Source of the DNA: Chryseobacterium gleum
GTDB taxonomy: Bacteria > Bacteroidota > Bacteroidia > Flavobacteriales_D > Crocinitomicaceae
Direction of reading: 5' to 3'
Length of the DNA stretch: 64,000 bases
NCBI GenBank assembly: GCA_945902775.1
Contig: CAMDMY010000001.1
Span: 1-64,000, forward strand
Every line of letters begins with the position of its first letter. The first letter of the stretch is position 1. Under the pieces are notes generated by a model that saw nothing but the letters and a program-made list of their open reading frames with translations, had not been told where the DNA came from and searched no databases. Shown piece after piece: positions 1-8,200 of this stretch. A program made the translations under genes and the position numbers.

Positions 1-154
1 AGTGATATTGAGAAATACAAAATGTATCTTTATCAGTATTTATTGATATAAATTCTTGATTCATAGAAATAAGCCACTGTTTTATCAATTTACATCCTTC
101 ATTATTGGAATTTGCTACAATTAAAATGTATTTTTTGTTTTTTATAATATTCAT
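1..154 (-). CDS. N-terminus of a probable ATP-grasp-type peptide maturase (cut by window edge)
   Basis: An open frame of 51 codons begins with ATG at 154 and runs without a stop off the left edge. The translation starts MNIIKNKKYILIVANSNN and continues as a beta-strand, helix, beta-strand pattern (ILIVAN, then CKLIKQWLISM, then EFISINTD). This is how the pre-ATP-grasp domains of graspetide and grasp-with-spasm maturases typically begin. It overlaps the last 53 bp of the preceding gene on the same strand, as in a translationally coupled operon. The catalytic ATP-grasp region lies outside the window, so the family is inferred from fold pattern and from the leader-peptide gene upstream. It could be another small Rossmann-like enzyme. 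Confidence 0.5.
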   Translation of the reverse strand, partial: MNIIKNKKYILIVANSNNEGCKLIKQWLISMNQEFISINTDKDTFCISQYH

Positions 155-1040
155 AAAGTGGTGTTTTTAATGGTCGAGGTTTAAACCCTCTTTTAAAGAT
201 TAGATGATTCATATTATCAAAATAAGGATCTAAACCTATATTACAACTATTTATAAAAACTAATTCAGGAGACAATGACTGTGAACTATCTACACCAAAA
301 TAGGAATTGTATATCATTCCTGTTTTACAATTTGAACTAACATTAAATCTATCGAAAGCCATTGAAAATGCCAAAGGATCCATTCTTCCTGCCCTAATTT
401 CTGAAATAAATAAATTGTAATTTTTAAATAACCATTCTTTTGATGAATGCAATAAAATAGTCGAGAAAACAGGATGTGCTTGAAAATAACCTCCTGGATA
501 TCCATTCTTTTTGATGTACTTTATGATTTCTACTTGATTTAAGCTATCATTATAGTTCATGTATTTAAATAACATTTTGAAATCTGAATGTGTACTGTCA
601 AAGTCAATTGTTTTTAATTTTTGTCTATATTTTTGATCTCTTGTATGAAGTGTATCATAGAAAATAGTATCTTTTAAAATTGTCCATGAATCATCTTTAG
701 GTAAAGACTCATTGATTTTTAATCTTTCAGTTTTACTCATTCCATTATAAAATGTTGAATCGTTAATAAATGAGAATCTTGCCCCTCCCTTTAACAATAT
801 TTTAATAGATTTTTTTTTATCCCCAATTTCCCATAATGCTCGACTGTATAAATGACTTTCCATTCGGAAAAATTTAAGATTAAAATTTTCAGCTTTTTTA
901 TAATAATAACAAGCTGAATCATAATTTTGTTCATAAAACCAATATGTACCTTCATTTAATACATTTCTGAATGGTATGTAATTTTGAGCAGAATGTTTAA
1001 ATGAAATAAAAACAAAAAATAATATAATAAGGATTTTCAT
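102..1040 (-). CDS. secreted DUF6624-like protein
   Basis: This 312-residue protein starts with a clear signal peptide (hydrophobic residues 3-13, ending near SAQN at 17-20). The first third contains paired helices of TPR character. The second half has landmarks I associate with DUF6624: DQKYR at 135-139, an asparagine followed by NGYP at 179-182, a His-containing helix (LLHSS), then AGRMDPLAFSMAFDR near 217-230. The family has no established biochemical role. It lies 61 bp downstream of a leader-peptide gene and overlaps the start of a probable ATP-grasp gene, so the three are probably co-transcribed. A role as a periplasmic partner in making or sensing the peptide is inference. The domain name is assigned by eye. 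Confidence 0.6.
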   Translation of the reverse strand: MKILIILFFVFISFKHSAQNYIPFRNVLNEGTYWFYEQNYDSACYYYKKAENFNLKFFRMESHLYSRALWEIGDKKKSIKILLKGGARFSFINDSTFYNGMSKTERLKINESLPKDDSWTILKDTIFYDTLHTRDQKYRQKLKTIDFDSTHSDFKMLFKYMNYNDSLNQVEIIKYIKKNGYPGGYFQAHPVFSTILLHSSKEWLFKNYNLFISEIRAGRMDPLAFSMAFDRFNVSSNCKTGMIYNSYFGVDSSQSLSPELVFINSCNIGLDPYFDNMNHLIFKRGFKPRPLKTPLYEYYKKQKIHFNCSKFQ

Positions 1041-1101
1041 ACTTTAAAGTTAAAATGGAGCGCTTGGTAAACCATGCGCCCCTATAAATATTATGCCTCT
1101 A

Positions 1102-1374
1102 TTAATATCTAGATAGAGTTGAAGATCTTACAGAAATTGTATCTCTCGAAACATATGATTTAATACAAGTATTTATACCATCTATTAACTCAAAATTATA
1201 TGGATTTACTTGTCCATCTCCACCAACTGGCACTTGTAACTCACCTTTTGCAGTCATTAACGCCTCGTCACTACCACCACCGTTAGGTTGAGTAGGTTCA
1301 TATCTATAACCACCTAAAATTTGATCCATTTTAACTTCTCTTGAAGCAAATGCATTTAAACTATTTTTTTTCAT
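1102..1374 (-). CDS. double-glycine leader peptide, candidate RiPP precursor
   Basis: A 90-residue peptide with no hydrophobic segment. Residues 1-22 look like a Bacteroidota leader: basic start MKKNSLNAF, then acidic/amphipathic residues ending in ILGG at 19-22, a typical cut site for a C39-peptidase exporter. The region after it is rich in Gly, Ser, Thr, Asp and Glu and has one Cys; its tail (residues 71-90) is dense in Ser and Thr. Side-chain crosslinking of Thr/Ser or Lys to Asp/Glu is what ATP-grasp graspetide enzymes do, which fits the downstream partial gene. No C39 exporter lies in the window. The frame could instead be an ordinary small protein, but leader form and context favour a precursor. 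Confidence 0.55.
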   Translation of the reverse strand: MKKNSLNAFASREVKMDQILGGYRYEPTQPNGGGSDEALMTAKGELQVPVGGDGQVNPYNFELIDGINTCIKSYVSRDTISVRSSTLSRY

Positions 1375-1379
1375 AATAC

Positions 1380-1387
1380 AATTATAT
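1380..1387 (-). promoter_or_regulatory. -7-like box upstream of the leader-peptide gene
   Basis: On the minus strand the sequence TATAATTG ends a few bases before the ATG at 1374. It matches the Bacteroidota -7 consensus TAnnTTTG in seven of eight positions. No convincing TTG sits 19-21 bases upstream, and the implied leader would be very short, so this is a weak call. Confidence 0.25.
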
Positions 1388-1456
1388 AAATGCCTACTCT
1401 ACATTTAACTATTTTCCTTAACTTCACAAATGCATTTTCAGCAACCTACAATTTGC

Positions 1457-1540
1457 TTAGATGCGCACGTCACGAGGCCTCGGTAATCCAGGTTAAGTAC
1501 GTCTTGAAAAGGGAAGTGTTACCGCACTTCCTTTTTCTTT
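1457..1540 (+). ncRNA. possible small RNA ending in a Rho-independent terminator
   Basis: The 400-bp gap between the peptide gene and the XRE gene holds a plus-strand unit with no reading frame. A TACAATTTG box (TAnnTTTG type) lies near 1451-1459. About 50 bases later comes a perfect terminator: stem ggaagtg 1512-1518, loop ttaccg, stem cacttcc 1525-1531, then a T-rich run to about 1540. Between them the DNA is more GC-rich than its surroundings and holds the palindrome CGAGGCCTCG flanked by two ACGT motifs that could pair. This would give an RNA of about 70-80 nt. No known RNA family was recognised. Confidence 0.35.
1512..1540 (+). terminator. Rho-independent terminator
   Basis: A 7-bp perfect stem (ggaagtg/cacttcc) with a 6-base loop is followed by ctttttcttt. 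No protein gene on the plus strand feeds it within the window, which suggests it ends a small RNA. Confidence 0.6.
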
Positions 1541-1773
1541 TGAAATGAACTTTTTCAAATCAACGAGCCAAAACTATATTTAATTTTTTGAAAATAACGT
1601 GTATAATTTTACGTGTTTAAGCAGAATTCTGCATAAATGAATAAAAAAAGTAATTTTAAAGAGTTAAAATCTTGATAATCAATATTTTGAAAAAAAAATG
1701 ACTGCAAAATGAAATAAATGTTTAATTTTGCAGTTAAGCATAAACATAAAATAATAACTGGAATTTAACTATA

Positions 1774-1992
1774 ATGAACGAATCACTTATCGACCCCGAA
1801 CAATTAAAAATCGAAAAAATTGAATTTTGTAAGAAATTAAAAGAAAAACGCCTAGCACTAAATTACACCCAAGAATACATGGCAGAACAACTTAATATTT
1901 CTTTGAGAACCTATCAAAAGATGGAGAAAGATTTTGAAGTGGTTAATTTTGAAAGAATTATTTCTTTGATGAAGTTTATGAATTTGAATTAG
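1774..1992 (+). CDS. small XRE-family DNA-binding protein
   Basis: A 72-residue protein made almost entirely of one helix-turn-helix of the XRE/Cro type. Residues about 17-70 show LKEKRLALNYTQEYMAEQLN followed by the recognition helix SLRTYQKMEKDFE. The start ATG is preceded by an A-rich stretch typical of Bacteroidota initiation regions. It stands alone, facing away from the peptide operon and ending 48 bp from the end of the convergent AraC-type gene. It has no effector domain. Its target is unknown; the nearby leader-peptide operon is only one possibility. Confidence 0.8.
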   Translation: MNESLIDPEQLKIEKIEFCKKLKEKRLALNYTQEYMAEQLNISLRTYQKMEKDFEVVNFERIISLMKFMNLN

Positions 1993-2039
1993 ATTTAATA
2001 ATTTATACAAAGTTTAAAACCTAAAAAAAAAAAACAATT

Positions 2040-2891
2040 TCACTCAAACACCCAATACGTTTTTTCCTCTCCCATCTTTTCGATTTTTGAGAGGAGTTCT
2101 TTTGGTGTAAAATTGGTGATGGCTTTGAATTGTTTGTTAAAATCAGCTTGATCGTAATAATGATTATATAGTGAGATTTCAGTTAAAGAGCTGAATTGCT
2201 GTTGAGATTGTGTGAAATTGAGTGTATTTCTAAACTTCACCATTTTTTTATACGCTTCAATGGAACATCCAAAATGTTTATTAAACTGACGAAGCAAGGT
2301 TTTAGGATGAATGGCGTATCGTTCGGATAATTCATCCACTTTTATTGTTCCATTACTATCAATTATGTCGTTTAAACAATGTATTAATTCAGGATGCTTA
2401 AATTCAACGTATTTTGATTCGAAAAATTGATCTAATAAGTCTCTTTTTTCTTCTAACGATTCTTTTTTATAGACTTCTAGTAGTGTCTTATTAAATTGAT
2501 TATCGTAGTAATTAAATCGATGCGTTTCTTCATCGTAAATAGTAGAAAGTGCCCCGTTTACAAAGTAGTTTAATCCAGCTGGATGAAAACAAATTCCAAT
2601 TTTATTGAAAACACCATTTAATGTCACTTTTATGTTGCGACTATAATTCATTGTATAAAAAATAGTTAGCTCATTTTCTTCACACGGTGTAACAATCGAA
2701 TTCTCTTTAAAATTGATGGAAGATTTAGTATAAGCTGTTATTCCATGAATGAAATTTGGAAAGAAAACAAATGACTTTTGGAAATTCGGATCGAACGATT
2801 GATGAAAATAATAATAAGAAATATGCTTTCTAATTAGTTCACTTTTGGGTTGTATCGTTAAAAAGGAGTCGGAATTGGTCATTAATTTCAT
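2040..2891 (-). CDS. AraC-family transcriptional regulator
   Basis: A 283-residue regulator. The C-terminal third (about 180-270) is the two-HTH AraC domain: DELSERYAIHPKTLLRQFNK forms the first HTH and ends in FGCSIEAYKKMVKFR; the second contains SLYNHYYDQADFNKQFKAIT and the family-typical FTPKELL. The N-terminal part resembles the DUF6597-type sensor found in Bacteroidota AraC proteins (FPNFIHGITAY, GICFHPAGLNYFV). It has no signal peptide or membrane segment. It sits alone between a convergent XRE gene and a co-oriented ATPase gene, so its regulon cannot be read from context. Confidence 0.88.
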   Translation of the reverse strand: MKLMTNSDSFLTIQPKSELIRKHISYYYFHQSFDPNFQKSFVFFPNFIHGITAYTKSSINFKENSIVTPCEENELTIFYTMNYSRNIKVTLNGVFNKIGICFHPAGLNYFVNGALSTIYDEETHRFNYYDNQFNKTLLEVYKKESLEEKRDLLDQFFESKYVEFKHPELIHCLNDIIDSNGTIKVDELSERYAIHPKTLLRQFNKHFGCSIEAYKKMVKFRNTLNFTQSQQQFSSLTEISLYNHYYDQADFNKQFKAITNFTPKELLSKIEKMGEEKTYWVFE

Positions 2892-2945
2892 TATAGCTAT
2901 CGATTTTACAAAGATAAATTTATAATTATATTAATCAAACACACG

Positions 2946-4115
2946 TTAATAATTCAAACCAAATGCCCATAATGGAATGACATTCATATAACCATATTCA
3001 ATATCATCTTTTACAATAAATGACTTTCCATCTTTGTCAATTTGAGATTGTTTTTTATTCTTTCCCCCCACTTCAAAAGTAAATTCATTGATTGAAAAAT
3101 CGGCTTTTTTTGAACTGATAACTTCATAGTTCAATCGCATCTGATTAAAGAAAAATGTTTCACGAATATTACCAATATTTGATTTATCCGCTACAAGATT
3201 AAAAATGATATTGGTATTATCTAAATATACTTTATCAATTTTGCCTAATCCTCTTAATCCATTTGTTTCTGTTCTTAATTGCGCTATTAATCCAGCCTTT
3301 TCTATAAATGAAAAATAATCATCGAGTGAATTTCTACTAACACCAATAATTTCGGCAATTTTTGTGAAATTTGGTTTAAATGGAACACTTTCTGCAATAA
3401 TGGAAAGTAGGCGTTTCAATTTTCTACTAGTTCCAACATTTAAATTTGCAAATTGAGGAATATCAATTTCTAAAGTTTGAACGATGATTTGCCCAAGCCT
3501 TAAGTTTAATTCATTTTCTATTCCAAATGGATAATAACCTCTCCTTAAATAATCGTTAAACAAAGGTAAAGGGTGTTTTATTTGATCTAGTTTTATTTCA
3601 TTATGAATGATTTGATCTAGAGAATAAACACCGATATTGTAATTATGAAATAAATTCAAATATTCTCTAAATGATAATCCTTGTAGATTATACATTAAAG
3701 CTCTACGACTTAAATCTGCCGAACCTTTTAATATATCTAAAACCGAAGAACCAGTAAAGATAATTTTTAATGAAGGATAAGAGTCATATATGTTTTTTAG
3801 TTCTCTCGACCAATTTTCATATTTATGAACCTCATCTATTAATAAATATTCACCTCCATTTTTATAAAAAGTATCGGCAACATCTATTAATTTGTTTTCA
3901 CCAAAATACAAGTCATCAGCAGAAACATACAACGCTTTTTTAGTATCAAGATTTTCTTTCACGTATTGAAGAATCAAAGTCGTTTTACCAACTCCTCGTG
4001 GACCAATGACACCAATCATTCTACTTCCCCAAGCAATTTGAGAGTATAAATATCTTTTGAAAGTAAGCGAAGTACTATCTAATAAAATTTCAAATTTCTG
4101 ATAAAGAGCCTCCAT
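2946..4115 (-). CDS. AAA_14-type ATPase of the DUF4143-associated class
   Basis: The 389-residue protein starts at MEALYQKF. A longer frame from TTG at 4142 is rejected because that TTG lies in a TATATTTG promoter box. Motifs seen: Walker A GPRGVGKTT near residue 40, Walker B YLLIDEVHKYENW near 90, sensor FTGSSVLD near 120, then SRRALMYNLQGLSFREYLNL typical of AAA_14 ATPases. A winged-helix segment follows (about 240-280), and the C-terminal part ends in a nuclease-like fold pattern (NIFEVGGKNK-like FTFEVGGKNKKQ). Such ATPases are common, often multi-copy and sporadic in Bacteroidota; their role is unclear. A 13-bp inverted repeat lies just upstream. Confidence 0.82.
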   Translation of the reverse strand: MEALYQKFEILLDSTSLTFKRYLYSQIAWGSRMIGVIGPRGVGKTTLILQYVKENLDTKKALYVSADDLYFGENKLIDVADTFYKNGGEYLLIDEVHKYENWSRELKNIYDSYPSLKIIFTGSSVLDILKGSADLSRRALMYNLQGLSFREYLNLFHNYNIGVYSLDQIIHNEIKLDQIKHPLPLFNDYLRRGYYPFGIENELNLRLGQIIVQTLEIDIPQFANLNVGTSRKLKRLLSIIAESVPFKPNFTKIAEIIGVSRNSLDDYFSFIEKAGLIAQLRTETNGLRGLGKIDKVYLDNTNIIFNLVADKSNIGNIRETFFFNQMRLNYEVISSKKADFSINEFTFEVGGKNKKQSQIDKDGKSFIVKDDIEYGYMNVIPLWAFGLNY

Positions 4116-4131
4116 AACAATGATTTTTTTA

Positions 4132-4139
4132 CAAATATA
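4132..4139 (-). promoter_or_regulatory. -7 promoter box of the AAA_14 ATPase gene
   Basis: The minus strand reads TATATTTG, a perfect TAnnTTTG box, 16 bases before the chosen ATG at 4115. The nearest upstream TTG is 24 bases away, a little wide for the consensus. The box shows why a start at 4142 is unlikely. Confidence 0.5.
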
Positions 4140-4142
4140 CAA

Positions 4143-4202
4143 AAAAACGCACTACTAATTTAGCAAATATTAAAATAATCGCACTTTTTGTAGTGCGTTT
4201 TT
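4143..4202. repeat. 13-bp inverted repeat upstream of the ATPase
   Basis: Arm AAAAACGCACTAC (4143-4155) is the exact reverse complement of GTAGTGCGTTTTT (4190-4202). A nested hairpin pairs CGCACT (4180-4185) with AGTGCG (4192-4197). The same 13-mer occurs twice in tandem at 14229-14256. Arms lie directly upstream of the ATPase promoter, so they could be an operator or an element recognised by the ATPase system. The rest of the 4116-4513 gap (about 400 bp) is AT-rich, with a short run resembling the ACTCAGTG/CTCAGTG intergenic repeats near 4278-4310 and no gene. Confidence 0.75.
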
Positions 4203-4513
4203 AAATAAATTGATGTTTGATAATTAATTAAACACTTCAAAAAACTCATAATCAAATAATTATCTAAAATATAAAACTCAGTGTTCCTCAGTGCTAAACT
4301 CTTTAAAACTTCATGATTAAAAAAACATCCCAACAATTTTGTCCAAATAATACAATTTTATAATTCTAGCTATTTGTTTATTTGCACTTTAATTTACTTT
4401 TTTCTTAAAATCTAATACGGAAAACTATAAAATGTAACTAAACATTGAACAAACGTTATTTTAGTCTAAAATCAAAACGCTAAACAGAATATAAACTTTT
4501 AATTACTAAAACT

Positions 4514-5233
4514 ATGAAAAATTTCATCTACACTTTTATATTACTTCACTTTTCAGTTGTAACTTTTGGTCAATCATCCGACACAACGTGTTTAAAATCA
4601 AGATGGTTGTCTGTAAAACCAACGATTCAGAACAAAGATATTTTTCTTCTAGATTCTATTGATAATAGTTTGGATTTAGTCTATATAATTAAAAAACTAG
4701 TGGATCAAAAACAATTAAGAATTTACGATCAGAATGAAGGACCGAATGGGATGAATAATTGGTATTACATCAATTATGAAAAAGAAATCGAAATGAATTT
4801 GAAACAATCACTTAAAAAGGAGGGGAAAGATCCTTATTTTGAAATTGTTTCTGAAGCAATTATTCCCCTAGCAAATAGTGTAGGAGAGGACAGTGTTATC
4901 AAAAATGATGATGGTTCAATGTCATACGTCTTTCCAGAGTCTAAAGTATATGTTTTCCCATCCAAAGAATGTGACGAAATCAGAATCAAAGAAGATCGAG
5001 TTTTCAATAAGGCAACAAAGAAGTATGAATTTATACCTGTTGGCTTAAGTTTTTATTTTAAAGGTGATGAATTTTCAAAAGGAAAAGAGAAATTTTGGGT
5101 TGATTTAAATGAATTATTTAATGTTTTGAACGACAAGAATAAATACCCATGGTATAATGCGATTGTAAATAAAAAATATGTAGGTTTTCAATATAGACAA
5201 GTTTCTTGTTATGATATTGAAATCAAAAAATGA
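4514..5233 (+). CDS. secreted protein of unknown function, faint GldN resemblance
   Basis: A 239-residue protein with a signal peptide (hydrophobic residues 4-18, cleavage near FGQS). No domain is recognised with certainty. The stretch ECDEIRIKEDRVFNKATKKY near 155-175, followed by a strand (FIPVGLSFYF) and a later FWVDLNELFNVLNDKN, is reminiscent of GldN, the gliding/T9SS component. In GldN a conserved EDW.FDK motif precedes a hydrophobic strand and a Trp-Tyr segment. The Trp of that motif is Val here and the protein is shorter. It is single and has no gld neighbours. A GldN paralogue is a tentative reading. Confidence 0.45.
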   Translation: MKNFIYTFILLHFSVVTFGQSSDTTCLKSRWLSVKPTIQNKDIFLLDSIDNSLDLVYIIKKLVDQKQLRIYDQNEGPNGMNNWYYINYEKEIEMNLKQSLKKEGKDPYFEIVSEAIIPLANSVGEDSVIKNDDGSMSYVFPESKVYVFPSKECDEIRIKEDRVFNKATKKYEFIPVGLSFYFKGDEFSKGKEKFWVDLNELFNVLNDKNKYPWYNAIVNKKYVGFQYRQVSCYDIEIKK

Positions 5234-5254
5234 AATTGTTCAAATAATACAATT

Positions 5255-5262
5255 TATATTTG
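5255..5262 (+). promoter_or_regulatory. -7 promoter box of the peptidase/DUF5686 fusion gene
   Basis: A perfect TATATTTG box lies 20 bases before the ATG at 5283. A TTG at 5236-5238 is 16 bases upstream, shorter than the usual 19-21. The -7 box is the main support. Confidence 0.45.
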
Positions 5263-5282
5263 TCACAATAACTACTTAATTT

Positions 5283-8200
5283 ATGAGAATTTTAATTTTA
5301 TTCACCTTTCTAATTCAAATCGTTTTTGCTCAAGAAATTGATTCTTTAACACCCATTTTTCCAGTTGCGAAAAAGGTTCCTTACTTTTTTGTTACACATG
5401 GTGATTCTGTTGCTCAGCCTTACAATTGGATGAGGGAGAAAAACACACCCGACATTATCAATTATTTGTCTGAAGAGAACACGTATGGTGATGTTCAGAT
5501 GAAATCATCGGCTATTTTACAAAAAAAGATTTTTGAAGAAATGCGTGGCTTGATGAAAGAAAATCATACTTCACGCCCAAGTAAATTAGATAATTATTTC
5601 TACTATTCAAGAAATGAAGAAGGGAAAGAACATGCGATCCAATGTCGTAAAAAAGATAGTTTAACAGCCAAAGAAGAAATCATTTTAGACCCCAATAAAC
5701 AGGCCGAAGAATTTGGGTATTTTCAACTTTCAGGTTTAGATTTATCTGATGACCATACTTTATTAGCTTATTCAGTTAATACAGAAGGTGGAGATTTTGG
5801 TACTTTGTGTGTCAAGAATATCGCTAAAGACAGTGTATTCAAAGACAGAATAACGCAAGTAGGAAGTTTTATTTTATTGAAAGATAATTTAACGATTTAC
5901 TATTTAAAGAAAGACCCAAAAACCAAGTTGGGTAATCAATTGTTTAAACACATTATTGGCACAGATACACTAACCGACCAGTTAATTTTTGAGAGGACAG
6001 AAGGAAGTGGGTATTTAAACATTAGTTTATCTGAAAGTAAACGATTCTTATTTATTTCTACTTCGTTTATGGGCTGGACAGGTGATATTTATGCCATTGA
6101 TTTAGAATCAGATGAAAAAACATTAGTCAAAATTATTACGGGAGAAAAAGGAGTTACTTCTGCCTTAAGTCATTCTAAAGGGGATTATTTTGAATTATTT
6201 ACAAATAAGAATGCTCCAGATTATTTGATTAAAGAAATTGAAATAAAGAATTTAAAAAATGAACGTATTTTAATTCCTGAAGTAAAAGGAGCTAAACTAA
6301 ATTCATACTCTGAAAAAGGAGATTACATGATTGTTGAACGTTTAACAAATGGACTAAATGAACTTTCAATTATCAACAAGAAAACGAAAACGAAAAAAAT
6401 TCTCGAAGGTCAGGAAAAGGTGGGTGTTATTGGTTTGTCAAATGAATTAAAATACGATAGTACATCAATTGAATATTCGTTTACCTCTTTAATCACTCCT
6501 ACAATTATTTTTAAATACAATTTAGAGAAAGACAGTAGCGCAATTATTTGGAGAGATACAGTTCCAAAATATGATCCTCTTTTATTTAAAACGGAACGTG
6601 TTTGGGCTTCTTCAAGAGATGGAAAGAAAATACCGATTGATTTGGTATACAAAAAATCATTGAAACGTGATGGTAAAAATCCACTTTATATAACAGCTTA
6701 TGCTTGTTATGGAATGAACCAAGAGCCGGATTTTAATAAAAGTTTCTTGCCGTATTTGAATCGAAATTTTGTGTGTGCTATTGCGCATCCAAGAGGTGAA
6801 AGTTTATTAGGAAAGTCATGGCACGACGATGGGAAAATGATGAAAAAGCAAAACACAATCAATGACTTTGTGGACTGTACGCAATCGTTGATTGATTCTG
6901 CTTATACGATGCCGAAGAAAATTGTAGCACAAGGTGGAAGTGCCGGTGGATTATTAATGGGAGGTGTAGCCAATGCTAAACCTGAGATATATGGTGCAAT
7001 CATAGCGGATGTCCCTTTTGTGAACACATTAGAAGATATGTTAGATACACTTTGGCCAAATATTAAATACCATTTTGATGAAATCGGAAATCCGTATAAA
7101 AAGAAAGAATATGACTATATAAAATCGTATAGTCCGTTACACAATATTACGCAAAAAGAGTATCCAAATATGTTGGTAACAAATGGTTATAATGATAGTC
7201 GTGTTCCATTTTGGGCTGCTGCACAATACGTTGCTCGTTTAAGAGATATGAAAACGGATACGAATCTACTCTTGTTAAAAACATCGATGGAGGGTGGTCA
7301 CGGAGGTTCATCGGGTAGGTATTCTGGTATCAAAGAAGAAGCTTTTAAAATTGCTTTTGCCATGCAATCAGTTGGTGTAAAGGAAGATTATTTAGCCGTT
7401 TCAGGAAAAGTAGTGGATGTCGATGGAGATGCCATACCTTATGCCAACGTATTCGTTGAAGGAAGTTCAAATGGGACAGTTACCAATTTCGACGGAGATT
7501 TTTATTTAGAAATTAAAGGAGGACAAAAATTAGCCCTTGTCTTTCAAACATTTGGATTTAAAAAACAAGTCCTTCCGATAGGTGCAAAAACGAAGATTAC
7601 AGATATGAAAGTGGTAATGTCTTCTGAATCAAAAGCATTGGAAGAGGTAACAGTTGCAGTAAAAGCTAAAAATAGAGGAAATGAAATTATTCGAAAAGCC
7701 AATGCACAAATGGAGCATTATGATAAAATGTTGGATAATTATTCAGTTGATATTTATATCAAAGGGGTAGAACGTTTTGATTCTGTTCCAAAGAAATTAC
7801 CCGCATTTTTGAAAAAAGCTGAATTACCAGATTCTAACGATATAGGATTAATGTATTTGTCTGAATCGGTTTCAAGGTACAATTATAAACGTCCGGATGA
7901 TTACAAAGAAGAAATGCTCTCCTCAAAAGTAGCAGGTTCAAAACAAGGGATGAGTTGGAACAGAGTAAAAAATCTAGAATATAATTTTTACAAAAATAAT
8001 TTAACCGGATTATCCGAAAAACCATTTATTTCACCTATTGCCGATGGAGGAATCTTATTATATAAATACCATTTAGAATCTAAAATTATTGAAGACGGAA
8101 ACAATGTATATAAAATAAAAGTCACACCAAGAAACAAGGCGGAAGCGGTTTTTGAAGGATATGTTTACATCAACGATAAAACGTGGAGCATTCACAGTGT

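Noticed and set aside
4116-4142. Upstream start (TTG) for the AAA_14 ATPase
   Set aside because: The TTG overlaps the TATATTTG promoter box, while the ATG at 4115 has a plausible leader.
7380-7410. Possible assembly or frameshift artefact joining two genes
   Set aside because: The frame is continuous, no start signal or second signal peptide remains at the joint, and the linking residues read as natural linker; only long-read data could overturn this.
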